Counted from the stretch's first letter, positions 1-8,447 are shown. The stretch: 64,000 bases of DNA from Pseudomonas nunensis (GCF_024296925.1 NZ_CP101125.1:2792501-2856500); one strand, 5' to 3'. Notes: a model not told the origin generated them from the letters alone. Numbers and translations: made by a program.

Positions 1-422
1 AGGTCAACGCCCGGGCCATCGCCATTGGCAACAACGCCAATGCATCTACACAGATTCGCCAACGGCTGCATTCACCCGCGGATCCCCACATCGACGCCAG
101 CTCCAGCATTCAGGGTAACGCCTTCAGCAACGGTAACGGCGTGCTGGGCGTCAACCAGAGCGCGGGCGCCAACAACCAGCAGGCCAATGCCCTGCGGATA
201 AGCATCAGTACACAGCCGCAAAGTATCGACGACAGCGTCCTCCTTCAACAGAACGTGGCGCTGATCAACAACTCCGATCCAACTGACTCCGCACCAGGCT
301 ATCGCCGGGTCGCTACCAGCGATCAGGCCTTCACCGGTAGCCGTGGAGTCATTCAGTTGAATCAGAGCGCCGGGGTGGGAAACCGAACGGCCAACACCGT
401 GAGCGTACGGGTCGCGGATTGA
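1..422 (+). CDS. Fap-like minor amyloid subunit, 3' part (5' end outside window)
   Basis: The frame is open from the window edge (frame 3) to a TGA at 420-422, giving about 139 C-terminal residues. Two degenerate curlin/Fap-type repeats are visible: GVLGVNQSAGANNQQANALRI and, at the very C-terminus, GVIQLNQSAGVGNRTANTVSV. Both follow the Gly-Asn-Gln pattern seen in the larger subunit encoded 55 bp downstream, without its long Ser-rich linker. In fap operons the gene just before fapC encodes a minor subunit (FapB, with FapA before it), and position plus repeats fit that role: a nucleator or chaperone-like amyloid component exported with the major subunit. The N-terminus and signal peptide are not visible, so FapA and FapB cannot be told apart. 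Confidence 0.6.
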   Translation, partial: VNARAIAIGNNANASTQIRQRLHSPADPHIDASSSIQGNAFSNGNGVLGVNQSAGANNQQANALRISISTQPQSIDDSVLLQQNVALINNSDPTDSAPGYRRVATSDQAFTGSRGVIQLNQSAGVGNRTANTVSVRVAD

Positions 423-477
423 CCCAAAACAGGTAAAAAAAACAACACTTAACCTAAAATCAGTACGGAGAATCACC

Positions 478-1767
478 ATGAAACCTTCGATGGCAATCAA
501 GCCTCTGGTTTTCGCAATTGCTGCGGTCATGGCTGTTGCTGTACAAGCTGGACAAAGTGACGACCACCATAACGGCCACCACAATGGTCATAACAACAAC
601 GGTGGTGAACACACTCCTCCTCCAACCAGAATCCCTGTCTACGCCACGGCGAATGCGTGGGATACCCAAAGCAGCACCAACAACCGTATCAGCAATAACG
701 GTACGGTTAACGAAGCCGAGATGAACAACTCTGCTACCGGCACCAGCGGCAACGTCGGTGTCAACGTGGCAGCCGGCGACGGCAACCAACAAGACAACGC
801 AGCTGCCATTGCCAACGCCGCCGCTGCCGCTCCTGACAACGCGTTCGTGTTCGGCACTGCCAGCGCCACTGCTTCCGTCACCCAAACCAGCAGCAATAAC
901 CGCGTCAACAACTATGGCAGCACTGCTTCTGCCACGATGAGCGGATCGGCTAATGGCGGCAGCGGTAACATGGGTGTCAACGTTGCTGGCGGCGACCTTA
1001 ACCAACAGAAAAACACCATGGCCATTGCTAACACCAATGCTCCACTGGGTAACGCAACAGCTACTGCCTCTGCCAGTCAAAGTGGTCCTGGCTTGACCGT
1101 GAATAACGACGCCGATCGTACCTACCGTGTGGATACGCTGACGTTTACTAACTCGGCGAGCGGCAGTGCCAACTACGCCAAGGCGAGCGCAGCGTCCGGC
1201 AGTAAAAGCTCTTCTTCGAGCTTTGACGTGAGCGGTTCAAAAAGCTTCGATGCCAGTGGTTCAAAAAGCTTCGAGAAGAGCAGTTCTTCTAGCTCTAATC
1301 TGAATGCTTCGTTGAACGCTACGCTGGATGCTTCTGCCGAGGCTTCGAGAAACGCATCCTGGGACTATGGCCGTCACAATTCTGGCAGCTCCAGTTCGTC
1401 ATCGGACGCTTCTCTGACTGCATCGCTTGATGCAACGCTCGACGTATCGGTCGATAAATCGCACAACAAATCGGGCAGTTCGTCGTTCGATAAATCGTTC
1501 GATTCGTCGTTCGAAAAATCCGGCAGCAAGTCCCACGAGTCTTCGTATGACAAGGCGAAAGCCTACGCTGAGAGCAGTTCATTTGATCTGAGCAACACCT
1601 ATTCCTATCAAGTGCTGACTCCAACTGGCTGGGCCAACCCTGTAACCAACACTGCAACCCTTAGCGGTTCGGTGAATGGTGGCAGCGGCAACCTGGGTGT
1701 CAACGTGGCTGCTGGTGTGGGCAACCAACAAAGCAACTCGCTGGCCATTTCCAACAACTCGTTCTAA
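478..1767 (+). CDS. fapC: FapC-like major functional-amyloid subunit
   Basis: 429 residues; ATG after a GGAG ribosome-binding site (465-475 region). Residues about 1-24 form a Sec signal peptide ending at Ala (VQA). A His/Asn-rich stretch follows, then repeat R1 (about 55-110, core GNVGVNVAAGDGNQQDN), repeat R2 (about 125-185, core GNMGVNVAGGDLNQQKN), a linker of about 180 residues, and C-terminal repeat R3 (core GNLGVNVAAGVGNQQSN). The linker is very rich in Ser, Lys, Asp and Phe, with iterated SGSKSF and SLDATLD-like units. Three curlin-like repeats with a long linker is the FapC architecture: secreted fibril subunit of biofilm matrix. Odd: there is no cysteine, so the C-terminal CXXC I remember as typical of FapC is absent. 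It may be a divergent or second Fap-type subunit. A terminator follows directly. Confidence 0.62.
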   Translation: MKPSMAIKPLVFAIAAVMAVAVQAGQSDDHHNGHHNGHNNNGGEHTPPPTRIPVYATANAWDTQSSTNNRISNNGTVNEAEMNNSATGTSGNVGVNVAAGDGNQQDNAAAIANAAAAAPDNAFVFGTASATASVTQTSSNNRVNNYGSTASATMSGSANGGSGNMGVNVAGGDLNQQKNTMAIANTNAPLGNATATASASQSGPGLTVNNDADRTYRVDTLTFTNSASGSANYAKASAASGSKSSSSSFDVSGSKSFDASGSKSFEKSSSSSSNLNASLNATLDASAEASRNASWDYGRHNSGSSSSSSDASLTASLDATLDVSVDKSHNKSGSSSFDKSFDSSFEKSGSKSHESSYDKAKAYAESSSFDLSNTYSYQVLTPTGWANPVTNTATLSGSVNGGSGNLGVNVAAGVGNQQSNSLAISNNSF

Positions 1768-1780
1768 TGGCTGTCTTTGG

Positions 1781-1803
1781 GGCCCCCTCACGGGGGCCTT
1801 TTT
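1781..1803 (+). terminator. Internal operon terminator after the FapC-like gene
   Basis: A 7-bp perfect GC stem GGCCCCC / GGGGGCC with TCAC loop (1781-1798) is followed by five T (1799-1803). It begins 13 bp after the stop of the major-subunit gene and ends 26 bp before the FapD-like start. It should reduce transcription into the accessory genes, giving an excess of subunit mRNA. Confidence 0.8.
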
Positions 1804-1829
1804 CAGCAACAACCAAAAGGCGTCCCACC

Positions 1830-2510
1830 ATGCGCATGATTGCCTTGGCATTTTTGCTTTGCGTGGCCAGTGTGAGCGAGGCTGCACGCATGCCGCTTTC
1901 CGTCCTGCCGGGCGGCGCGGTGGTGTACAAGCCGATCCAGAGCGTACGCGAACGTAAATTTGAGGACCTGGTTCAACAGAAAACCGACTTCAGTTGCGGC
2001 GCAGCTGCCCTGGCGACCGTATTGCGCCAGGCCTATTGGCTGGACGTGACTGAAAATCAGATCATTGAAGGCATGCTGGCCCACTCGGATCAAAATCTTG
2101 TCCGCGTCCAGGGCTTCTCCATGCTCGACATGAAGCACTACGTGGAAAGTATCGGCATGCGGGCCCGTGGCTACCGTGTAGCGACGGAAACGTTAAGTGA
2201 AATCAAAATTCCGGTCGTAGTACTCATGGATATCCGTGGCTACAAACATTTTGTAGTCCTGCAAAGAGTTCATAAGGGCTGGGTCTATATCGGAGATCCG
2301 GTACTCGGTCATAAACGTTTCAGCGTCGACGACTTTGTCAAAGGCTGGAACGGCATCATCTTTGCGGTCATCGGCCAGGGCTACGACAAAAACAATGCGT
2401 TGCTCGACCCACCCATGCCTCTGACTGCCAAGAACCGCATCAACAATTTCAACCCGGTGCAAGACGCAGAGTTGATGGATTTCGGATTCATCCAAAGCGA
2501 CTTCTTCTAA
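1830..2510 (+). CDS. fapD: FapD-like C39-family peptidase
   Basis: 226 residues. I chose the ATG at 1830 because it gives a signal peptide (MRMIALAFLLCVASVSEA) and has AAAAGG upstream; an earlier in-frame ATG at 1767 would put coding sequence across the terminator hairpin. The body is a C39 papain-like peptidase: Cys in KTDFSCGAAAL, His in YKHFVVLQ and Asp in IGDPVLG complete the triad. FapD is the periplasmic protease of fap operons, needed for subunit export through FapF, probably by processing operon proteins. Unlike bacteriocin ABC exporters of the C39 class, there is no membrane or ATPase domain. It lies between the subunit and FapE/FapF-like genes, exactly the fap order. Confidence 0.75.
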   Translation: MRMIALAFLLCVASVSEAARMPLSVLPGGAVVYKPIQSVRERKFEDLVQQKTDFSCGAAALATVLRQAYWLDVTENQIIEGMLAHSDQNLVRVQGFSMLDMKHYVESIGMRARGYRVATETLSEIKIPVVVLMDIRGYKHFVVLQRVHKGWVYIGDPVLGHKRFSVDDFVKGWNGIIFAVIGQGYDKNNALLDPPMPLTAKNRINNFNPVQDAELMDFGFIQSDFF

Positions 2511-2543
2511 TAACAAGGGAGCACGAAGCTCCGGGAGCATCCA

Positions 2544-3356
2544 ATGAAAACTTCAACCTGGCTGGCTGTGGTTTGCCTGGCCGCCAGCCTGCCAACCCAA
2601 GCAGAGATATTCAAACCCATTGAATTGAAAGATCAGGAATTGGCGACCCTGCGAGGCCGATATGTCATGCCTGGACGGATCGTCAGTTTCGGCGTTGTCA
2701 TGACCACCACTTGGCAGAATGCCAACGGCGCATTGATCGGGGCGACCACCGCGATGCAAGTTCAGCAAAACACCATCAAGCCGCAGTTCTATGTGTCGAT
2801 GATCGACGAAAAACCTAGTACCTCAACGAGCTCGCAACCCTCCGTAGCCAACACAAGCACCAACACCAATACCAATACCAATACCGGGACCAATACCGGG
2901 ACCGGTATCGTTTCTGGCGGCAACGGCCTCAACAGCACCGAAGGTGTCACTCAAGTCGTGCGGGCTGCCGGCGACAAAAACACCGCCTACAACAACGTTG
3001 ATATCAACGTCGCAAAAGCCAGTCAGGTCGATCAGCCCCCAGTAAGCCAACCGCAGGGCCAGGCATTGACCCCAGGCTCGACGCTGGTTGGCAACAATGA
3101 TGCCGGCTCGCTGAGCGTTTCCTCAACCAATACAGGAGGAGTGCAACTCAACATCGTCGCCAACAACAACCAGGGCAGTACCGTGCAACGCCTGGCCCAG
3201 GGTGGACTGATGCAGAACACGACTTTGCTTGGCAGTAGCAACCAGGTGCGCAACCTCACTTCCTTGAATGTCGTGCTACGTGACAACGTGCCGACAGCCG
3301 GATCTGTGAGCGGCAATCTGGATCAGCTCAAAGGTCTTCGCACAATCGGATTCTGA
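2544..3356 (+). CDS. fapE: FapE-like secreted amyloid-accessory protein
   Basis: 270 residues; ATG at 2544 after AAGGGAGCACG. Residues 1-20 form a signal peptide ending TQA. The N-terminal domain (about 21-90) contains the conserved-looking ELATLRGRYVMPGRIVSFGV stretch. A low-complexity Asn/Thr/Gly region follows (about 95-125, iterated NTNTNTNTGTNTGTG), then an Asn/Gln/Ser-rich C-terminal half with VNIVANNNQG-type strands. Position between the C39 peptidase and the barrel matches FapE, a minor component reported with purified Fap fibrils whose exact role is unsettled. Assignment rests mainly on gene order and the N-terminal motif. Confidence 0.6.
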   Translation: MKTSTWLAVVCLAASLPTQAEIFKPIELKDQELATLRGRYVMPGRIVSFGVVMTTTWQNANGALIGATTAMQVQQNTIKPQFYVSMIDEKPSTSTSSQPSVANTSTNTNTNTNTGTNTGTGIVSGGNGLNSTEGVTQVVRAAGDKNTAYNNVDINVAKASQVDQPPVSQPQGQALTPGSTLVGNNDAGSLSVSSTNTGGVQLNIVANNNQGSTVQRLAQGGLMQNTTLLGSSNQVRNLTSLNVVLRDNVPTAGSVSGNLDQLKGLRTIGF

Positions 3357-3402
3357 TCTACGCTCAGTCTCATCGGATCTAATCAGAAGGGACGGCTAAC
3401 CC

Positions 3403-4683
3403 ATGCACCGATCGTTAACGTTCAGAGCTATCGTCTGTTTGAGTAGCCTGACCCCGGCGACACTGCTATACGCAGCACCGGACCCTCAGGTCGAAGCACT
3501 AAAACAAGAACTCACGGAGTTGAAACAGCGTTACGAAGCACAACAGAACGCGCTGATGGTACTTGAGCAGCGCGTTCGCCAAGTCGAAGAAGCACCTGCG
3601 ACACCGGCTCCCAAACGCCTGACCAAATCCCCTGCCCAGCCGGCCAAGGGTGGCCAGACGGTGGCCGCCGGCGCGCCCGGCGCCTCAGGCAGTTCGTACG
3701 GCCAATCGCTCAAGGATGATTCGGAGCCAGCACAAAGCGTTTCCAACCTGTATGACGAAGCGAGCGGTTTCTTCGGTGGCGGCAAGTTCAGCCTCGAAAC
3801 CGGCGTGACCTACACGCACTACGATACCCGCGCGTTAACGCTCAACGGCTTCCTGGCACTGGATTCGATCTTTCTCGGCAACATCAACCTCGACCGCATC
3901 AAGGCCGACAACTGGACCCTGGACCTGACCGCCCGCTACAACGTGGCACAGCGCTGGCAGTTCGACATCAACGTCCCGATTGTTTATCGCGAATCGACGT
4001 ATTCCTCCGGTGGCGCTGGTGGCGCAGGCCCGGTGACGTCGGACGCAACCGTCACCCGGGACCCGACCATCGGCGACGTGAACGTTGGCGTGGCTTACAA
4101 GTTTCTGGATGAGTCGGCCAACTGGCCCGACGCGGTCGCGACACTGCGCGTCAAGGCCCCCACCGGCAAGGACCCTTACGGCATCAAGCTGGTCAGTGAC
4201 CCGACCAACGATAACCTCTCGGTCCCCGAGGACTTGCCTACCGGCAACGGTGTCTGGTCGATCACCCCGGGGATCTCGCTGGTCAAGACCTTCGACCCGG
4301 CCGTGCTGTTCGGCACCTTGGCCTACACCTACAACATTCAGGACTCTTTCAGCGATATCAGTCCTCAGGTCGGCTCAAAGGTGAAAGGCGATGTGAAACT
4401 GGGTGATTCCTGGCAGGTCGGCGCTGGCATTGCGTTCGCCTTGAACGAGAAGATGAGTATGTCGTTTTCGTTCACCGATCAGTTCGCCCGCAAGAGCAAG
4501 ATCAAGCCGGACGGTGGCGAGTGGCAATCGATTTCCAACAGCGATTACAACGCGGCCAACTTCAACATCGGCATGACCCTGGCGGCTACGGATAACCTGA
4601 CGATCGTACCCAACTTGGCCATTGGCCTGACCGAGGACTCGCCAGACTTTTCCTTTAGCCTGAAATTCCCTTACTACTTCTGA
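3403..4683 (+). CDS. fapF: FapF-like outer-membrane amyloid export channel
   Basis: 426 residues. A signal peptide (about 1-24, ending YAA) leads into a short coiled coil (about 28-62, heptads in [20 protein letters not shown]), a Pro/Ala/Gly-rich linker to about 105, a plug-like segment, then an amphipathic beta-barrel from about 120 to the end. It closes with an aromatic terminus (FPYYF), the usual outer-membrane-protein signature. N-terminal coiled coil, plug and C-terminal barrel is the known FapF plan, the trimeric channel through which Fap subunits leave the cell. It is the last gene of the operon and is followed by a strong terminator. Confidence 0.72.
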   Translation: MHRSLTFRAIVCLSSLTPATLLYAAPDPQVEALKQELTELKQRYEAQQNALMVLEQRVRQVEEAPATPAPKRLTKSPAQPAKGGQTVAAGAPGASGSSYGQSLKDDSEPAQSVSNLYDEASGFFGGGKFSLETGVTYTHYDTRALTLNGFLALDSIFLGNINLDRIKADNWTLDLTARYNVAQRWQFDINVPIVYRESTYSSGGAGGAGPVTSDATVTRDPTIGDVNVGVAYKFLDESANWPDAVATLRVKAPTGKDPYGIKLVSDPTNDNLSVPEDLPTGNGVWSITPGISLVKTFDPAVLFGTLAYTYNIQDSFSDISPQVGSKVKGDVKLGDSWQVGAGIAFALNEKMSMSFSFTDQFARKSKIKPDGGEWQSISNSDYNAANFNIGMTLAATDNLTIVPNLAIGLTEDSPDFSFSLKFPYYF

Positions 4684-4695
4684 TCCATAACAAGC

Positions 4696-4733
4696 AAAGC
4701 CCCGCTGCGACTCGATCGCAGCGGGGCTTTTTT
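4696..4733 (+). terminator. Rho-independent terminator of the Fap-like operon
   Basis: A 15-bp perfect stem (AAAGCCCCGCTGCGA pairing with its complement, loop CTCGA, 4696-4730) runs into a T tract ending at 4733, 13 bp after the barrel gene's stop codon. Confidence 0.92.
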
Positions 4734-4751
4734 GTGGATGGGTCTATGTCA

Positions 4752-4876
4752 AAAAGATCGCAGCCTCGTTTCACTCGACAGCTCCTACACAGCTCCTACA
4801 CAGCTCCTACACAGCCCCTACACGGATCCGCGTAGACCCGTAGGAGCTGTCGAGTGAAACGAGGCTGCGATCTTTT
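4752..4876. repeat. Long inverted repeat with nested 11-bp tandem repeats
   Basis: Two perfect 37-nt arms (4752-4788 and 4840-4876) lie between two convergent genes. The arms contain the GATCGCAGCCTC...AGCTCCTAC motif common between Pseudomonas genes. Inside, ACAGCTCCTAC is repeated in tandem four times (4778-4821, last copy ACAGCCCCTAC). It could act as a bidirectional transcription stop. Confidence 0.85.
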
Positions 4877-4885
4877 GATCTTGGT

Positions 4886-6211
4886 CTAACGTATCTGATG
4901 CTTGTGCAACAACCGGTAAAAGGTAGGCCTGGAGATCCCCAACACCTTGGCAGCAATACTCAAATTATCGCTGTGACGGTTAAGCACATCGCACAAAGCC
5001 TGGCGCTCGGCGCGGGTCTTGTAGTCTTCCAGCGTGCCCATCGGCGCGGCAATCGTCTGTTGGCTGATCAGCCCCAGGTCTCGCGCTTCGATCTGGCGTC
5101 CTTCGGCCAATACCAGCCCGCGACGTACCCGATTGGCCAACTCACGAACATTGCCCGGCCAGTCATGCTTGCCCATGGCGATCAACGCGTCTTCGCTGAA
5201 GCTGCGCGGGCGGCGACCGGTTTCATGGCTATAGAAATGGGAAAAATGGTTGGCCAGCATCGACAGGTCGCCGTGGCGTTCACGTAGCGGCGCGGTGACC
5301 ACTTGCAGCACGTTGAGGCGATAGTACAAATCTTCGCGAAAACGTTTCTTCTCGATGGCCGCCTCCAGGTCGACGTGAGTCGCCGCCAATACCCGCACAT
5401 CCACCGGAATCGGCGTACTGCCGCCGACATGCTCGATGTGTTTTTCCTGCAGGAAGCGCAGCAGATTGGCTTGCAGTTCCAACGGCAGATCGCCGATTTC
5501 ATCAAGAAACAGCGTGCCGCCGTTCGCGGCTTCGATCCGCCCGATCTTGCGTTGATGCGCGCCGGTAAAGGCGCCTTTCTCGTGGCCAAACAGTTCGGAC
5601 TGGATCAGGTGTTCGGGAATCGCACCGCAGTTGATCGCCACGAACGGCTTGTTGTGGCGTTGGGATTGCCGGTGCAGGGTGCGGGCGACCAATTCTTTAC
5701 CGGTGCCGCTTTCGCCGCGGATCAATACTGGCGACTCGGTGGGCGCCAGTTTGCTCAATAACTTGCGCAGCTCACGGATCGGTTTGCTGTCACCCAGCAA
5801 CTCGTGTTCTGGCTGATCGATGTGAATCGTGCCCTGCCCGCGCAGCCGCGCCATGCCGAATGCGCGCCCCAGCGTCACCTGGACCCGGGAGACGTCGAAC
5901 GGCAAGGTATGGAAGTCAAAAAACCATTCGCATACAAAATCCCCGACGTTTTGCAGTCGCAGGACTTCCTGGTTAAGCACGGCAATCCATTCGGTGCCGC
6001 TGCGGCTGATCAATTCCTTGACGGCTTCGGGCCGTTCCAGGTGGAACGGCTGCAACCGCAAGAGGCCGACATCGCAGGTCCGATCGGCGGCGTTTTCCAG
6101 CGTGCAGCTGTCAACGTCCCATCCTACAGAGCGCAATCCCGGCAAAAGACGATGGCAATCGTCGCAAGGATCAACCACTAACAGACGTCGTAAGGCAGGC
6201 GCTTCGATCAT
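4886..6211 (-). CDS. VpsR-like sigma-54-dependent transcriptional activator
   Basis: 441 residues; ATG at 6211 preceded by AAGGAA. Residues 1-125 form a receiver-like domain of the VpsR/FleQ type (starts LRRLLVVDPCDDCHRLLPGL) and do not show an intact phospho-acceptor constellation. About 130-360 is the AAA+ domain: Walker A GESGTGKE, sigma-54 contact loop GAFTGA and Walker B GGTLFLDEIGDL. The C-terminus (about 400-441) is a Fis-type helix-turn-helix (LSIAAKVLGISRPTFYRLL). Relatives such as VpsR and FleQ bind cyclic di-GMP and control matrix genes. Facing the Fap-like operon, this protein is a good candidate for its regulator; ligand and targets are inference. Confidence 0.85.
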   Translation of the reverse strand: MIEAPALRRLLVVDPCDDCHRLLPGLRSVGWDVDSCTLENAADRTCDVGLLRLQPFHLERPEAVKELISRSGTEWIAVLNQEVLRLQNVGDFVCEWFFDFHTLPFDVSRVQVTLGRAFGMARLRGQGTIHIDQPEHELLGDSKPIRELRKLLSKLAPTESPVLIRGESGTGKELVARTLHRQSQRHNKPFVAINCGAIPEHLIQSELFGHEKGAFTGAHQRKIGRIEAANGGTLFLDEIGDLPLELQANLLRFLQEKHIEHVGGSTPIPVDVRVLAATHVDLEAAIEKKRFREDLYYRLNVLQVVTAPLRERHGDLSMLANHFSHFYSHETGRRPRSFSEDALIAMGKHDWPGNVRELANRVRRGLVLAEGRQIEARDLGLISQQTIAAPMGTLEDYKTRAERQALCDVLNRHSDNLSIAAKVLGISRPTFYRLLHKHQIR

Positions 6212-6553
6212 GACTGTTCCTTGGCGCCAAATTTAAGGAAATATTATTAAAAACAGTCATTTGGCGGACCTGGCTGTAACATTAGCAAGAATTTGACGGC
6301 ACCTTGTATCGTTTGATTATAGGAGTCTTAACTAATTAGTTATAAGAAGGAAGTTTGTTAGTTACCTAACGACTGAACCTTTCAGCCAGCTTTCAAAAAC
6401 TGCTTGAATATTGAGTATATGAAAGAAAGTTGAATTTTCTTTGGATTCTGTGTGACCCAACCCCCCATTGAGGGCATCAGTACAAGTAACCAGCCGAACG
6501 GTAAGCCCAACCGACGGCACATCACTTGATTGGGCATATAGAGAGAAGATCCC
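6212..6553. promoter_or_regulatory. Divergent intergenic region with a 14-bp palindrome
   Basis: This AT-rich 342-bp region separates the sigma-54 activator from the next gene. It holds a perfect palindrome TAACTAATTAGTTA at 6329-6342, a plausible operator. I saw no convincing -24/-12 sigma-54 promoter and no additional coding frame. Confidence 0.45.
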
Positions 6554-6820
6554 ATGACCGCCCCGCTCCGTATCAACGAAGCTCTTTTGATTGCCGACCG
6601 CGCGTTCAAGCCATTTCAATGCGTGGCCTGGGCGCCACAAGACGGCAACGGCGAACTCTGCCTGAGCGTGATCGACCGCACCAATACCCGCATTGGCCGC
6701 GCGCAGATCCCAAGCAGCGCTTACTCCGATCCGGTGCAACTTGAGCATCTGCTGGAACAGGCGCGCGCTGCACTCAGCGAAGATGGCTACACGTTGCAAT
6801 CGTGGTCCATGCCTCATTAA
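6554..6820 (+). CDS. Conserved hypothetical protein, 88 aa
   Basis: Short soluble protein with no signal peptide or membrane segment; ATG at 6554 after an AGAGAAGA purine stretch. It looks like a single alpha/beta domain (ALLIADRAFKPFQCVAWAP, then a helix around LEHLLEQARAAL). Codon use matches its neighbours. I do not recognise a functional family. An inverted repeat just downstream probably ends transcription. Confidence 0.7.
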   Translation: MTAPLRINEALLIADRAFKPFQCVAWAPQDGNGELCLSVIDRTNTRIGRAQIPSSAYSDPVQLEHLLEQARAALSEDGYTLQSWSMPH

Positions 6821-6829
6821 TTAAAGATC

Positions 6830-6907
6830 AAAAGATCGCCGCCTTCGGCAGCGCCTACAAGGAAACGCGTATTCCAATGTAGGCACTGCCGAAAGCGGCG
6901 ATCTTTT
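6830..6907. repeat. Inverted repeat (GATCGCCGCCTTCGGCAG family)
   Basis: Arms 6830-6858 and 6879-6907 are nearly perfectly complementary (AAAAGATCGCCGC...TCTTTT). This is another member of the family at 4752-4876 and 19575-19650. It begins 10 bp after a stop codon and may act as a terminator. Confidence 0.75.
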
Positions 6908-7094
6908 GCTTTATAAAGGCTCGATTGTTGGCACCCTCTTCAGTGGTTCCAAAAGACACTGTTCTGGCACAAAGCGACCCTCCGCCTGTTAGTTATGACA
7001 GTTGTGCATCCAGGCATTCAGGGATTGAATGTTTCGCATGCACAGTCACCCTCCCGGTTACCGGAATGAGGTCGACTGGCAAGGAGATGCGTGC

Positions 7095-8384
7095 ATGTCA
7101 AACCAGACCGCTTTCGCCTGCCCCGCCACGGTAAATTCAGCCGGGCACCTCGATCCGGAATTTGCCGCCGCCGGCAAGACCCAAGTCTATTTCGCCGGCA
7201 GTTCCTCAAGCATGGCCAACGGTGTCGCCATCGACCCGCAAGGCCGTTTGCTGGTCGCGGCCAAGGTCGGCACCCATGCCGGCAGCCTCTTTGGCCTGGC
7301 CCGCCTGCTGGAGGATGGCTCGGCGGACCTGGGTTTTGGCAACCAGGGCAGCCTGATCGGCCAATTCGCCCTCGGCTTCGAAGCCATGGGCAGCAAGGTG
7401 CATGTCTTGCCCTGCGGCTCTATTCTGCTGGCTGGCCTGCAATACGAAGACGCTCACCGCACCCTGCCCGCCCTGGCGTTATTCGATTCCCACGGTCAGC
7501 CGGTTCGACGCTTTGGCGACAATGGCCGCCAGGTTGTGCGCCTGCCTGGCAATCTGTCCCAGGGCTTGCGCGACGACTGGCTGCCACCGGGCGTACCGGG
7601 CGCCGAGGCCTGCGATATCGCCGTGCAACCGGACGGTCGAATTCTGTTGGTAGCCAATCATCATTTCGAACTTGCCGATCACGTCGGCCTGCTGATCCGC
7701 CTGAATATCGACGGCAGCCTGGACAGCGATTTCAACGGTCGTGGGTTCGTGGTTGTCAGGCATTTGATGATGAACACCTGGCTTGCCAGCCTGATGCTGC
7801 AACAGGACGGGCGAATCCTGGCAGGTGGCTCGATCAATTTCCCTGCCGAAGGTTTGCTGGCGCGCTATAACGCCGATGGCCGACTGGACGACAGCTTCGC
7901 CGTGGATGGCTTCATGACCTTCAAGGCACAGGGGCGCGGCGCTCAGGTCAGCCAGATCGTCCAGCAGGACAATGGCGACTTGCACTGTTTGGGCAGCAGT
8001 CGCGACCCGATGCATTGCCTGTCGCTGAAACTGCACAGCAACGGTCGCCCGGACACGCATTGCAACGGCGGTCAACCGCAACACCTGGAAATCGGCCACA
8101 GCGGCAGCCAATGGACCGCCGCCCAGGTTCAGGCGGATGGCAGCGTACTGGCGGTCGGTGCCACGATCGGCGGGGTCGAAGCCGATTTCATCCTCGCCCG
8201 CTATCTGCCCCAAGGTACGCTGGATCGCAGCTTTGCCAATGGCCTCGGCTGGGTTCGTACCCGTCTGGGCCGCAGCCTGAACACCGCGACTTCCCTGGCC
8301 GTGCAGGACAACGGTCGAATTGTCGTTGGCGGTTACTCGCTGGACGGTAACTATCGCGCGGTGGTTGCGCGTTACCTGAGCTGA
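7095..8384 (+). CDS. Delta-60 (NHL-like) beta-propeller repeat protein
   Basis: 429 residues from the ATG at 7095, which has an AAGGAG site 8 bp upstream; an earlier in-frame ATG (7029) lacks one. The protein is built of repeats of about 55-60 residues with the pattern 'ADGRxLVAG...LARxxxDGSLDxxFG' (for example LNIDGSLDSDFNGRGF, YNADGRLDDSFAVDGF, YLPQGTLDRSFANGLGW). This is the delta-60 repeat, expected to fold as a beta-propeller. There is no evident signal peptide, so export, if any, is by another route. Function unknown; such proteins are usually binding scaffolds. Confidence 0.75.
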   Translation: MSNQTAFACPATVNSAGHLDPEFAAAGKTQVYFAGSSSSMANGVAIDPQGRLLVAAKVGTHAGSLFGLARLLEDGSADLGFGNQGSLIGQFALGFEAMGSKVHVLPCGSILLAGLQYEDAHRTLPALALFDSHGQPVRRFGDNGRQVVRLPGNLSQGLRDDWLPPGVPGAEACDIAVQPDGRILLVANHHFELADHVGLLIRLNIDGSLDSDFNGRGFVVVRHLMMNTWLASLMLQQDGRILAGGSINFPAEGLLARYNADGRLDDSFAVDGFMTFKAQGRGAQVSQIVQQDNGDLHCLGSSRDPMHCLSLKLHSNGRPDTHCNGGQPQHLEIGHSGSQWTAAQVQADGSVLAVGATIGGVEADFILARYLPQGTLDRSFANGLGWVRTRLGRSLNTATSLAVQDNGRIVVGGYSLDGNYRAVVARYLS

Positions 8385-8447
8385 TACGGGTTGATCTTCA
8401 CCGACGCTTCCGGCAAGTTGCGCGCTTCTTAATACAAGGAGTAGCCG

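Noticed and set aside
1767..1829. Upstream ATG extension of the FapD-like gene
   Set aside because: It would translate through the terminator hairpin and hide the signal peptide; the ATG at 1830 has a ribosome-binding site and a proper signal sequence.
6251..6285. Possible -24/-12 promoter (TGGCGGACCTGGCTG)
   Set aside because: The GG to GC distance is 8 rather than 10 bases.
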